From: Acrocarpospora corrugata
Lineage (GTDB): Bacteria > Actinomycetota > Actinomycetes > Streptosporangiales > Streptosporangiaceae
DNA length: 64,000 nucleotides
Direction: 5' to 3'
Assembly (NCBI RefSeq): GCF_009687845.1
Contig: NZ_BLAD01000062.1
Span: forward strand, 52,283-116,282
A model generated the notes under the pieces. The model searched no databases, had not been told where the DNA came from, and worked only from the letters and a program-made list of their open reading frames with translations. The position numbers and the translations under genes are program-made. Numbering within the stretch: the stretch's first letter is position 1; every line of letters starts with the position of its first letter. Below are positions 41,971 through 50,819 of the stretch, piece by piece.

Positions 41971-43862
41971 TTCGGGTCGAAGAACAGCTGGGTGACCCCG
42001 TCCTCCGCGCTGTGCAGTTCGGCCAGCATCCGGACCTTCTTCCCGGCCAGGTCGGTCACCTCCACCCGGTAGGTGTCACCGTCCTGGCGTCCGACGATCA
42101 GATGCGTCTCGTCGAACCAGCCGAGCAGGCCGCCCTTCTCCGCGGGCACGGTGCCGCGCCGTTCGCCGGTGCTCGCGTCCCACATGCAGGAGGCGAGCAC
42201 CTTCTCGCAGCCGCTGGTCAGCAGCAGCTTGCCGGACGGCGAGAACCAGTCCCGGCCCGCGACCCTGCCCACCCAGTGCATGCTCCGCTGGACCCGGCCC
42301 TCGCTGTCGAGCAGCCGCAGGCCGTAGCCCTCCTCGGGGGTGACGTAGATGCTGGCGACCCCCTGCCCGTCGGGCGTCCACGCGTAGGCGGCCATCGAGG
42401 TGCTGCGCACGTCGGCGGGATGGGAGAGGAACTCGGCGACGTCGTCGGCGTTGAAGGTCTCGACCACGGTGGTCTTGCGGGTGGCCGGGTCGATCTTCAT
42501 GAAGCCGCGCGGGTAGGTCTTGTCGCCGCTCTCGGTGAACCACAGGCTCACCAGCAGGGTGCGGCTGTCGGGGGACCAGATCGGGTAGTGGGCGGTGATG
42601 GGGGAGGTCACGGTGGGCAGGGTGAAGGTCGCGCCGCTCTTCTGGTCGGTGAAGGTGACGTCCATCTGGTTCTGCCGCGCCAGGTAGAACTCGTTCATGG
42701 TGGCCAGCCAGCGGCCGTCGGGGGAGATCACCGAGAGGTCGTAGTGGCCGCCGGACCTGACGTACTCCTGGCCGTTCCTGATGTACGGGATGCGCTGGTC
42801 GGTCTCGGTGGTGAGCTGGAGCGAGGTGAGCCTGATCGGGTCGTCGGGGTGCTCGAACACGGTGCCGGCGTCGTCGGGGAGGCTGATCGCGGTCAGGCCC
42901 GCGGTGGCGAGGGGGGCGGGGGCCGGGGCGGCGGGCACGGTGGCGGCGGGAGTGGGGGCGGTGCTCGCGGCCACGGTGATCGTCTGGGGGGTTCGCGGGG
43001 TGGCGAAGTAACCGGCGGCGCCGGCCAGCAGCGCCAGCGCGAGGCCGCCCCCGATCAGCACCGGCAGCCGGGATCGTTGCCGCCCGGGCTCGGGGAGCAG
43101 GGCCGGTGGGGTCGTCGAACCGTCCGGGATCGCCGTGTCCAGGGTGCCGGAGTGGCCGAGCAGCCGGAGCAGCGCCTCCTCGGCGGTCGGCCGGTCCTCG
43201 GGTTCCTGGGCCAGGCAGTCGGCCACCAGGTCGCGGAGCGGGCCGGTCATCGGGCCGAGGTCGGCCGCGCCGTACGAGCGGCGGCGGTCGGCGTCCGCGT
43301 CGAACGGCGGGGCGCCGGTGGCGGCGAACACGACCACGGCCGCCCAGGCGAACACGTCGGCGGCCGGGCCCTCCTCCTCGTCGGGGCGGCGCCACACGTC
43401 CTCGTCGAACGCGGTGACCGTGCGGGTCCGGTCGGGGTTGAGCAGGCGGGGGCCGTCGGAGCCGAGGATGACCTTGCCGGGCCGTACCCGGCCGTGGTGC
43501 AGGGCGGCGCGGTGCAGGGAGGCGAGGGCGGTCGCGGTGGCGATGGCCAGGCGGTGCAGGGCGGTGCCGGTCAGCGGGCCGCGCTCGGCGATCTCCTCTT
43601 CCAGGGTCGGGCCTGGGACGTACTCGGTGACCACGTAGTCGCGGCCGACGTCCAGGACGTGCGCGGTGCCGACGGCGGCGGTCTCCCAGATCCGGGCCAC
43701 CGCGTCCCTGGACCGGGAGTCCAGGGGTTTGGCCAGCCGCCGTACGACGACGTTCTCGCCGGTCGGCGACTCGGCCAGGAAGACCCGGTCGGCGGCCAGC
43801 CGGCCGGTCAGCTGGTAGGGCCCGAGCCGCTCACGCGGTTCCAGCGGGACAACGGGGGGCAT
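41967..43862 (-). CDS. Membrane pseudokinase with extracytoplasmic beta-propeller (middle gene)
   Basis: A 631-residue paralogue of the kinase downstream. The kinase-like fold is recognisable (YVVTEYVPGPTLEEEI, LHRLAIATATALASLH, DVFAWAAVVVFAATGAPPF), but the catalytic residues are gone. There is no Gly-rich loop (GRLAADRVFLA), the VAIK lysine is Arg (VVVRRL), HRD is replaced by HGR and the DFG site reads NPD. A membrane helix is near residue 275 (LIGGGLALALLAGAAGYF). The outside propeller has repeats such as VISPDGRWLATM and WSPDSRTLLVSL. The ATG at 43862 lies seven bases after the preceding stop with AGGAG upstream. It probably scaffolds or regulates the active kinase (inference). Confidence 0.85.
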   Translation of the reverse strand: MPPVVPLEPRERLGPYQLTGRLAADRVFLAESPTGENVVVRRLAKPLDSRSRDAVARIWETAAVGTAHVLDVGRDYVVTEYVPGPTLEEEIAERGPLTGTALHRLAIATATALASLHRAALHHGRVRPGKVILGSDGPRLLNPDRTRTVTAFDEDVWRRPDEEEGPAADVFAWAAVVVFAATGAPPFDADADRRRSYGAADLGPMTGPLRDLVADCLAQEPEDRPTAEEALLRLLGHSGTLDTAIPDGSTTPPALLPEPGRQRSRLPVLIGGGLALALLAGAAGYFATPRTPQTITVAASTAPTPAATVPAAPAPAPLATAGLTAISLPDDAGTVFEHPDDPIRLTSLQLTTETDQRIPYIRNGQEYVRSGGHYDLSVISPDGRWLATMNEFYLARQNQMDVTFTDQKSGATFTLPTVTSPITAHYPIWSPDSRTLLVSLWFTESGDKTYPRGFMKIDPATRKTTVVETFNADDVAEFLSHPADVRSTSMAAYAWTPDGQGVASIYVTPEEGYGLRLLDSEGRVQRSMHWVGRVAGRDWFSPSGKLLLTSGCEKVLASCMWDASTGERRGTVPAEKGGLLGWFDETHLIVGRQDGDTYRVEVTDLAGKKVRMLAELHSAEDGVTQLFFDPK

Positions 43863-43869
43863 CGAAGGG

Positions 43870-45777
43870 TCAGCTCCTGGTGTAGTACAGCAGCAGATCG
43901 GCGGTGTTGTCCTTGGCGGCGATCTCGGCCAGGACACGCGGGAAACGGCCGCGCTGGTCGACGGTCACGATCTTGTTCGTCTTCTCGCGCGGGTCGGAGA
44001 CGATCAGGTGGGCGTCGTCGAACCAGCCGGTGAGGGCGCCGTCGGTGTAGAAGATCCCGATGGACGACAGGCGCACGCCGGTCGTGCTGTCCCACAGGCA
44101 GAAGGTGCCGCCGCTGGGGCAGATCGTCACGAACCGGTCGCCGGAGGGGGAGAACATCCGGCGTCCATAGCTCTCGCCGACCCAGTGCATGCTCCGGAGC
44201 ACGGTGCCGTCCAGGCCGCGGAACCGGATGCCGTGGCGGGCCTTGCCGTCGCGTTCGACCTGGTAGCCGATGGCGACGCCGGTGCCGTCCGGCAGCCAGG
44301 CGTACTGGAACTCGCCGCCGGTGCTCTCGTCGTCGGTGTCCACCAGGGCGGCCTTCTGGGTGGCCAGGTCGATCAGCACGAACCCCGTCGGTCTGCCGTC
44401 GGCCAGCGCGGTGAGCAGGAGCCGCTTGCCGTCCCTCGACCAGGTCGGGCGTTCGGTCGCGCCGTAGGGTTCGAGCGACACGGTGAACGGCCGCTCACCG
44501 GTGAACGCGATCGCCGCGGGCGTGTAGACCGCCAGCGTCCGGCCGTCCGGAGCCAGCACCGGCTCCGCGTTCTTGACCGGGAGCTTGGTGAACGCGCCGA
44601 ACGCGCCGTCCCTGACGTAGGTGTCCTCGCCCTTCCGGTACGCGGTGAGCGTGGTCACGTCGGACGGGTCCTCCAGCAGCGTCATGTCCAGGCCGGGGAC
44701 CTTGATCCGGGAGGTCGGCTCGGCCGGCGGCGTCGGCTCCGCGGAGGCGGACACCGTGCTCAGGCCGGGAGTCGCGGCGGCCGTGCTCGCCACCCGGGTG
44801 GTGACCGGCGTGGTGGTGCGCGCCAGCACGTGCCCGCCGCCGCCCGCCAGCACCACGATCGCCACCGCCGCCGCGCCGATCAGCAGCCCGGCCCGGCCCG
44901 GCCGCTGCGCCGGTTCGGGTTCCGGCTCAGGCGGCGGGAGCACCGGCAGCTCGTCGCGCTCGATGGTCAGCGGCGAATGCCCGACCAGCCGCATCAGCGC
45001 CTGACCGGCGGTCGGCCGCGCGCCCGGCTCCTTGGCCAGGCAGTCGGCGACCACGTTCCTGGGCGGCTCAGGTAAGCCCGACAGATCGGGCTCGCCGTGC
45101 AGGACCTGGTTCATCGTCGCGGACGGCGAACCGCCCTCGAACGGGGACCTGCCGGTCGCCGCGAACGCGATCATGGCGGCCCACGAGAACAGGTCGGCCG
45201 CCTGGCCCGCCGGTTCGCCGCGGAACTGCTCGGGAGCCTCGTACGCGGGCGAGCGCACCCGCTGGGTGGCGTACGCCTGGACCCACTCCTCGTCCTTGGC
45301 CGACTCGTCCACCGCTCTGGCCAGCCCGGCCCCGGTCACCCGGGGACCGTCAGGCCCCAGCAGCACCGCCGCCGGTCGCAGCGCGCCGTGCGCGTCGCCC
45401 GCCTGGTGCACCGGGACCAGCGCGGTCAGCGTGGCGATGGCCAGCCGGTGCAGCGCGGCCCCGGTCAGCGGCCCGTGCTCGGCGACGTGCCTGGCCAGCG
45501 AAGGACCCTCGACGAACTCGCTCACCACGTACGGCATGCCGCCGGAGGTGCCCGCGTCCACGATCGACGCGGAATGGTAGGCCGGGCCCGACTGGAGGTT
45601 CTCGATCTTGGTGAGAAACTCGTCGGGGTCGCGCAGCCTGGTCTTGAACAGCGTGACGGCGACCCGTTCCCCGCTCGGGGAGGTCGCCGCGTACACCGTG
45701 CTGTGGTCATCCTCCGCGAGCACGCCGGTGACGGGGTATTCCCCGACGCGTACGGGCGGCGGTGTGGCATCCGGCAT
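43870..45777 (-). CDS. Membrane pseudokinase with extracytoplasmic beta-propeller (first gene)
   Basis: A 635-residue paralogue, first in the three-gene operon. The kinase-like fold (YVVSEFVEGPSLARHV, YEAPEQF, DLFSWAAMIAFAATGRSPF) lacks the catalytic residues. The VAIK position reads VAVT, the HRD loop reads HGALRP and the DFG reads GAG. A membrane helix is near residue 295 (LLIGAAAVAIVVLAGG). The outside part is a propeller with repeats (VLAPDGRTLAVY, WSRDGKRLLLTA, FSPSGDRFVTIC). The ATG at 45777 has GGAGG about ten bases upstream; a GTG at 45798 is an alternative. It is divergent from the transporter gene at 45937. Confidence 0.83.
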   Translation of the reverse strand: MPDATPPPVRVGEYPVTGVLAEDDHSTVYAATSPSGERVAVTLFKTRLRDPDEFLTKIENLQSGPAYHSASIVDAGTSGGMPYVVSEFVEGPSLARHVAEHGPLTGAALHRLAIATLTALVPVHQAGDAHGALRPAAVLLGPDGPRVTGAGLARAVDESAKDEEWVQAYATQRVRSPAYEAPEQFRGEPAGQAADLFSWAAMIAFAATGRSPFEGGSPSATMNQVLHGEPDLSGLPEPPRNVVADCLAKEPGARPTAGQALMRLVGHSPLTIERDELPVLPPPEPEPEPAQRPGRAGLLIGAAAVAIVVLAGGGGHVLARTTTPVTTRVASTAAATPGLSTVSASAEPTPPAEPTSRIKVPGLDMTLLEDPSDVTTLTAYRKGEDTYVRDGAFGAFTKLPVKNAEPVLAPDGRTLAVYTPAAIAFTGERPFTVSLEPYGATERPTWSRDGKRLLLTALADGRPTGFVLIDLATQKAALVDTDDESTGGEFQYAWLPDGTGVAIGYQVERDGKARHGIRFRGLDGTVLRSMHWVGESYGRRMFSPSGDRFVTICPSGGTFCLWDSTTGVRLSSIGIFYTDGALTGWFDDAHLIVSDPREKTNKIVTVDQRGRFPRVLAEIAAKDNTADLLLYYTRS

Positions 45778-45936
45778 TGCCGACGGTCCTCCGATCACTC
45801 GGTAGGCGGATAAGTATGTCGGAAGAATGCCGGTATTTCAGGACAGTATCCTTCCGGCTTTCTTCCTTGATCGATGCTGGCCCAGCTGTTAGACACAGTC
45901 AGCGATTGCTTACCCTGCTCCCGGACGGGTTCCCCC

Positions 45937-46812
45937 ATGCAAGAGTCGGCTCTCACCACCATTCTGCTCCCCGCCGCCCTCGGCCTCATCATGTTCGGCC
46001 TCGGCCTCTCCCTGGCCGTCGCCGACTTCCGCAACGTGCTCGCCCGCCCGAAAGCCGTGGCCATCGCCCTGGTCGCCCAGGTCATCGTGCTGCCCGCGAT
46101 CTGCTTCGGCCTGGTCATCCTGCTCGGCCTGGAACCGCTGCTGGCCGTCGGCATGATGCTGCTGGCCGCCTCCCCCGGCGGCACCACCGCCAACCTCTAC
46201 AGCCACCTGTTCGGCGGCGACGTGGCCCTCAACATCAGCCTCACCGCCGTCAACTCGATCCTGGCCGCGTTCACCCTGCCGGTCGTGGTCAACCTGTCCC
46301 TGAGCCACTTCGTCGGCGACAGCCAGGACATCGGCCTGCAGGCCGGCAAGGTCCTGCAGGTCTTCGCCATCGTCCTCATCCCGGTCGCCGTCGGCATGCT
46401 GGTCCGCCACTGGCGGCGCGGGTTCGCGGACCGGATGGAGAAGCCGGTCCGCATCCTCTCCGCCGTCGTGCTGGCCGCCGTCATCGCCGGCGCGATCGTC
46501 CAGGAGCGCGACCGCATCCTCGACTACCTGGCCTCGGTCGGCCTGGCCGCCGTCCTGTTCAGCGCCATCAGCCTCACCATCGGCTACTGGCTCCCCCGCC
46601 TGTTCAAGGTCGAACGCCGCCAGGCCATCGCCTCCGGCATGGAGATCGGCATCCACAACAGCACGCTGGCCATCACGATCGCCCTCAGCCCCACCCTCCT
46701 GAACAACTCCACGATCGCCATTCCCCCCGCCGTGTACGGCGTGCTGATGTTCATCACCACCCTCGCCTTCGGCTACCTGGTCCGCCGCGACACGGAGGTG
46801 GCTTCGCCATGA
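45937..46812 (+). CDS. Bile acid:sodium symporter family transporter
   Basis: A 291-residue membrane protein with about nine hydrophobic helices and the SBF/BASS family pattern: LGLIMFGLGLSLAVADF near the start, ASPGGTTANLYSHLFGGDVALNISLT near residue 75 and GMEIGIHNSTLAITIA near residue 230. Relatives carry organic anions such as bile acids, pantoate or pyruvate with Na+; the substrate here is unknown. The ATG at 45937 starts just before the first helix; the upstream in-frame ATG is within the divergent promoter region. The stop overlaps the next start as ATGA. Confidence 0.87.
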   Translation: MQESALTTILLPAALGLIMFGLGLSLAVADFRNVLARPKAVAIALVAQVIVLPAICFGLVILLGLEPLLAVGMMLLAASPGGTTANLYSHLFGGDVALNISLTAVNSILAAFTLPVVVNLSLSHFVGDSQDIGLQAGKVLQVFAIVLIPVAVGMLVRHWRRGFADRMEKPVRILSAVVLAAVIAGAIVQERDRILDYLASVGLAAVLFSAISLTIGYWLPRLFKVERRQAIASGMEIGIHNSTLAITIALSPTLLNNSTIAIPPAVYGVLMFITTLAFGYLVRRDTEVASP

Positions 46813-47597
46813 ATCAAGCCGGGCCGCACACGGTTCGCACGCTGCGTTCGGAACTTCGTGAGCTCGGGGTCGAGCCGGGGGACGTGCTGCTGGCGCACTC
46901 CTCGATGAAGAGCCTGGGCTACGTGGTCGGCGGGGTGCAGGCGGTCGTGCAGGCGCTGCTCGACGCCGTGGGAACCGAGGGCACCCTGGTCGTGCCGACC
47001 CAGACCGGCGACAACTCCGACCCCTCGGGGTGGGGCAACCCGCCGGTGCCGGCGGCCTGGTGGCCGGTGATCCGGGCCGAGTCGCCGGGGTACGACCCCG
47101 CGCTGACGCCGAGCACGTGGATGGGGATCATTCCGGAGACCGTACGGACCTGGCCGGGGGCGGTGCGCAGCGAACATCCCTGGCTGTCCTTCGCGGCGGT
47201 CGGCAAGGACGCGCGGGAGATCACCGGCACCCATCGGCTGGACGACGCGCTCGGCGACGACTCGCCGCTGGGGGCGGTCTACCGGCTCGGCGGGAAGGTG
47301 CTGCTGCTGGGCGTCGGATACGACACCAACACCTCCCTGCACCTGGGCGAATGGCGGCAGAAGTCACCGCCGCGCGGACCGCGCGGCGCCGCCGTCCGGC
47401 AGACTGACGGAACCAGCCGGTGGGTCACCTGGACCGACGTGCTGGAGGACGAATCCGACTTCGAGCACCTCGGCGTCGCCTTCGAGGAAGCCGCCGCCGC
47501 CTCGATCGGGCCGGTCGGCAGCGCGACCGCCCGGCTGATGTCCCAGCCCGCCCTGGTGGACTTCGCCACCGCCTGGTTCGCGGTCAACCGCTCTTGA
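46809..47597 (+). CDS. AAC(3)-family aminoglycoside acetyltransferase
   Basis: A 262-residue acetyl-CoA-dependent N-acetyltransferase of the antibiotic AAC(3) family. The family landmarks are visible: LLAHSSMKSLGYVVGG near residue 26, TLVVPTQTGDNSDPS near residue 58, YDPALTPSTWMGIIPE near residue 95, and RSEHPWLSFAAVG near residue 119. Members acetylate the 3-amino group of aminoglycosides; distant ones act on other amines, so true resistance is not certain. The ATG overlaps the transporter stop. Its 3' end overlaps the adenosine deaminase gene by 14 bases, tail to tail. Confidence 0.85.
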   Translation: MNQAGPHTVRTLRSELRELGVEPGDVLLAHSSMKSLGYVVGGVQAVVQALLDAVGTEGTLVVPTQTGDNSDPSGWGNPPVPAAWWPVIRAESPGYDPALTPSTWMGIIPETVRTWPGAVRSEHPWLSFAAVGKDAREITGTHRLDDALGDDSPLGAVYRLGGKVLLLGVGYDTNTSLHLGEWRQKSPPRGPRGAAVRQTDGTSRWVTWTDVLEDESDFEHLGVAFEEAAAASIGPVGSATARLMSQPALVDFATAWFAVNRS

Positions 47598-48618
47598 CGT
47601 ACGCGTCGATCTCGGCGAGCAGGGCGGTCTTGCCCTGCGGGTCGAGGAAGGACGCACGGACCGCGTTCCTGGCCAGGTCGGCGACCCCGTCGCGGTCGAG
47701 GTTCAGGAGCCGGGCCGCGACGGCGTACTCCTGGTTGAGGGTGGTGCTGAACATCGGCGGGTCGTCGGAGTTGATCGTCACCGGCACCCCGGCCGCGACC
47801 AGGGCGGGCAGCGGATGGTCGGCCAGCGACGCGACGGCCTTCGTGCAGACGTTGGAGGTCGGGCAGACCTCCAGCGGGATCTGGTGTTCGGCCAGGTAGG
47901 CCAGGAGCTTCGGGTCCTGCGCGCTGGCGATGCCGTGGCCGATGCGCTCCGCGCCCAGGTAATTGATCGCGTCCCAGACCGTGTCGGGGCCGGTGGTCTC
48001 GCCCGCGTGCGGGACCGAGTGCAGGCCGGCGGCGCGCGCCTCGGCGAAGAAGGGGGCGAACCGCTGCCGGGAGATGCCCGCCTCGGGGCCGCCCAGGCCG
48101 AAGCTGACCAGGCCGTCGGGGCGCTGGTCGACGGCCAGGCGCAGGGTGCGCTCCGCGGAGTCGCCGATCTCGCCGGGGATGTCGAAACACCAGCGCAGGA
48201 TCGTGCCGTGGTCGGTCTCGACCCGGCGGCGGGCGTCCTCGATGATCTCGCAGAACTGCTCGTCGGCGAAGCCGTTGAGCAGGTGGATGTACGGGGTGAC
48301 GGTGAGCTCGGTGTAGCGGACGTTCTGCGCGGCCAGGTCGGTGCCGACGCCGTAGATCAGCGACCAGAGGTCCTCGGGCTCCCTGATCAGGTGCACGACG
48401 GCCGTGTAGACCTCGATGAAATGGGCGAAGTCCCGGAAGTCGAAGAAGGCGGCGAGCCGCTCGGGGTCCGCGGGGACGACGGTGGAGCCTTCGTGGCGGG
48501 CGGCCAGTTCGGCGACGATGCGGGGGGAGGCCGAGCCGACATGGTGCACGTGCAGCTCGGCTTTGGGCAGCCCGGCGATGAAATCCGTAAGGTCGGCCGG
48601 GGTCCGGGTGGTGGTCAT
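47584..48618 (-). CDS. Adenosine deaminase family protein
   Basis: A 344-residue amidohydrolase. The N-terminal metal motif is LPKAELHVHHVGS near residue 17 (usually HxHxxGS). SVPHAGE near residue 210 supplies the His/Glu pair, RIGHG near residue 232 the next His, and INSDDPPMF near residue 286 the Asp pair. It should deaminate adenosine or a related purine nucleoside in the cytoplasm for salvage. The length is normal. The ribosome-binding site is weak. It is convergent with the acetyltransferase gene. Confidence 0.9.
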   Translation of the reverse strand: MTTTRTPADLTDFIAGLPKAELHVHHVGSASPRIVAELAARHEGSTVVPADPERLAAFFDFRDFAHFIEVYTAVVHLIREPEDLWSLIYGVGTDLAAQNVRYTELTVTPYIHLLNGFADEQFCEIIEDARRRVETDHGTILRWCFDIPGEIGDSAERTLRLAVDQRPDGLVSFGLGGPEAGISRQRFAPFFAEARAAGLHSVPHAGETTGPDTVWDAINYLGAERIGHGIASAQDPKLLAYLAEHQIPLEVCPTSNVCTKAVASLADHPLPALVAAGVPVTINSDDPPMFSTTLNQEYAVAARLLNLDRDGVADLARNAVRASFLDPQGKTALLAEIDAYVKSG

Positions 48619-48672
48619 CGCAAGAAGGTAACAACCAGGACGGCCTACCGGCCAATTTCTAACACGAGAATG

Positions 48673-49806
48673 TCAGCTTCCTTCGGAGAGTTCGCCGAGG
48701 GTTACCAGCACCGTCTTCGTCCGGCCGTTGAAGGTCTCGAACTCCACCTTGACCTGGCTGCCCGGGTTGAGGGTGGCGAGGACCTGGGAGAGCGCGGTCG
48801 TGGTCGGGGTCGGGCTGCCGTTGACGCTGAGGATCACGTCGCCCGGCCGGAGGCCGGCCTTCGCCGCGCCGCTGCCCCTGGTGACCTCGCCGACGGCGAC
48901 GCCGATGGGTTCGCCGTTGTCGCCGATGGCCGTGCCGACCCTGATGCCGAGGGCGGCGCGGTGCGTGTTGACCACCTTGCCTTCCTTGATGAGCTGGCTG
49001 GCGATGTCGCTGGCGGTGCTGCTCGGGATGGCGAAGCCGATTCCGTTGGCCGCGCCGAGTTGCGGATCGGTGGCGCCCAGGGTCGGGATGCCGACCACCC
49101 GGCCGTACAGGTCGACGAGGGCGCCGCCGCTGTTGCCGCGGTTGATCGCCGCCGAGGTCTGGATGGCGTCGGAGATGGTCGCGCCCGGCGTGCCGTCGTC
49201 GGCCTGCCCCGACACGGTACGGCCCAGGGCGGACACGATGCCCTGCGTCACCGTGCCGGACAGCCCCAGCGGGTTGCCCATCGCCAGCACCATCTGCCCG
49301 ACCCGGAGCTGCGCCGAGTCGCCGAACGGCGCGGGGGAGAGCCCGGCCGGGTCGGTGACCTTGATGACCGCGAGGTCTCCGGGCGGGAAGGCGCCGACCA
49401 GCGTCGCGGACCTGGCCTGCCCGCCGGTGGCGAGCGTGACCTGAAACTCCCGCGCCTCCCCCACCACATGCGCATTTGTCACGATATGACCGGCTGAGTC
49501 GAAGACGATGCCGGAACCCAGGCCATCCACGGTGGTGATCTGGACGATGGACGGCAGGACCTGCTTGATGACTTGCTCCCAGGCCGTCTCGACCGCGGTC
49601 GCGGCGGCCGGCGGGCTCATGTTCTGACTGGTGTGCTGACTGGGGTTGTGGTGCGGGGCACTGCTGGCGGGCGTCGCGGGGGCGGCCCTGGTCGTGCTCG
49701 ACGGAGCGGAGCAGGCGACGCCGGCGGTCGTCGCGACCGCCAGCGCCAGCGCCAGGTTCCCCGCTGACCTGGCTGTCACCTGGGTGATCACCGGTGAGAT
49801 TCTCAT
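48673..49806 (-). CDS. HtrA/DegP-like serine protease with PDZ domain
   Basis: A 377-residue exported protease. The N-terminus has a signal with a probable lipobox at Cys32 (AGVACSAP). A Ser/Thr/His/Pro-rich linker runs to about residue 65. The trypsin-like domain carries His in TNAHVVG, Asp in PGDLAVIKV and Ser in NRGNSGGAL. A PDZ domain follows (RVGTAIGDNGEPIGV, GLRPGDVILSVNG). Such proteases handle misfolded envelope proteins. The start at 49806 is chosen because it gives a proper export signal; the open frame continues 57 codons upstream. It is divergent from the membrane protein gene at 49911. Confidence 0.9.
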   Translation of the reverse strand: MRISPVITQVTARSAGNLALALAVATTAGVACSAPSSTTRAAPATPASSAPHHNPSQHTSQNMSPPAAATAVETAWEQVIKQVLPSIVQITTVDGLGSGIVFDSAGHIVTNAHVVGEAREFQVTLATGGQARSATLVGAFPPGDLAVIKVTDPAGLSPAPFGDSAQLRVGQMVLAMGNPLGLSGTVTQGIVSALGRTVSGQADDGTPGATISDAIQTSAAINRGNSGGALVDLYGRVVGIPTLGATDPQLGAANGIGFAIPSSTASDIASQLIKEGKVVNTHRAALGIRVGTAIGDNGEPIGVAVGEVTRGSGAAKAGLRPGDVILSVNGSPTPTTTALSQVLATLNPGSQVKVEFETFNGRTKTVLVTLGELSEGS

Positions 49807-49910
49807 GTCGGACTGTCTATCCAGGTGCGTACCGGGATGCCAGCAACCACGTCGTGATGGACCGTGACATCGTGAGGGCACGATCATGACTTCTGGCGTA
49901 ATCTGCGGAC

Positions 49911-50759
49911 ATGACGGACGAACAGGGCAGCCCGCGCCGGCCGTTCCTCCGTTCCTACGACGCGCCGACGACGCCACTTCCGAAGGTCAGCCCGGAGGAG
50001 TTGCGGCGGCTCGCGTTCCCGGAGCGGGAACCGCCCCCGCGCCGAAATTTCGGCGACATCCCGATGCGCATCGTGTACGTCGTCTGCGCGGTCAGCATCG
50101 GCATCGCCGTGGTCGTGTTCGTGCACGCGCTGGGCGCCGACGACCGGCCGCCGGGCACGGTCGAGGTCGAGCGCGCCGCCCAGGCCAGCCCACCGGCGTC
50201 CGCCTTACCCAGCCCGTCGCCGAGCGCGACCCCGCTCACGCTGCCCCGGGTTCCTGCCTCGCGCGACATGACCGTGTTCGCCGGCCCCGGCACCGCCGTC
50301 GCCTCGGTCGTGACCGACCAGAAGTCCGGCATCTCGTACGCCAAGTTCGCCTCCCCCTGGCGCTCGGTGAAGCCCGACCCCTTCCAGTTCCGCCAGAAAT
50401 CGGGCGACGCACTCATCGCCTCAGGCCCGCTCCCCGGCGCCGACCCCGGCCCGCTCCGCGACCAGGCCGACTACCGCAAGATCGCCGCCCGCGCCGCCCG
50501 CTGGACGCTGCGCTACCAGCCCGAGGGCAGCACGCTCCGGTGGACCGCCTCCCAGCCCCTCAGGTACGGCAACGGCTGGCTGCTCGGCTACCGCGTGACC
50601 TACCAGGTGGAGGGCGAGAAGCGCACGTCGGACGCGATCGTCGCGCTGGTCGACGCGGACCGGGACAAGCCCGCGATGCTGTTCGCCTCGATCCCCGGCA
50701 CGATGACCGAACTCCGCCGCGACCTGAACATGCTCTTCTGGACCCTGAGGCCGCTCTAG
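49911..50759 (+). CDS. Single-pass membrane protein of unknown function
   Basis: A 282-residue protein. A basic/Pro-rich cytoplasmic region (about 50 residues) precedes one helix at about residues 53-74 (IVYVVCAVSIGIAVVVFVHAL), then a Pro/Ser/Ala linker, then an outside domain of about 160 residues (VASVVTDQKSGISYAKF, WLLGYRVTYQVEG). I do not recognise a family. It is divergent from the HtrA-like gene and could be an envelope-stress partner, but only position supports that. The ATG at 49911 is the first in the protein-like stretch. Confidence 0.75.
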   Translation: MTDEQGSPRRPFLRSYDAPTTPLPKVSPEELRRLAFPEREPPPRRNFGDIPMRIVYVVCAVSIGIAVVVFVHALGADDRPPGTVEVERAAQASPPASALPSPSPSATPLTLPRVPASRDMTVFAGPGTAVASVVTDQKSGISYAKFASPWRSVKPDPFQFRQKSGDALIASGPLPGADPGPLRDQADYRKIAARAARWTLRYQPEGSTLRWTASQPLRYGNGWLLGYRVTYQVEGEKRTSDAIVALVDADRDKPAMLFASIPGTMTELRRDLNMLFWTLRPL

Positions 50760-50779
50760 TCTTTCGCGAAGCTTCTTCT

Positions 50780-50792
50780 AGAATATGATTCT
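50780..50792. promoter_or_regulatory. Palindrome upstream of the FadE34-like gene
   Basis: AGAATATGATTCT, a perfect 5-base inverted repeat with a 3-base spacer, 28 bases before the acyl-CoA dehydrogenase start. A similar sequence, TAGAACAGATTCT, lies before the ligase gene at 56495, suggesting a shared TetR-type regulator. Confidence 0.45.
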
Positions 50793-50819
50793 GCGCATCG
50801 TACGAGTGTGGAGGGTCAT

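Noticed and set aside
46809..47597. AAC(3) gene as part of an antibiotic biosynthetic cluster
   Set aside because: Neighbours are a transporter and adenosine deaminase with no biosynthetic genes nearby; stand-alone acetyltransferases of this family are common.
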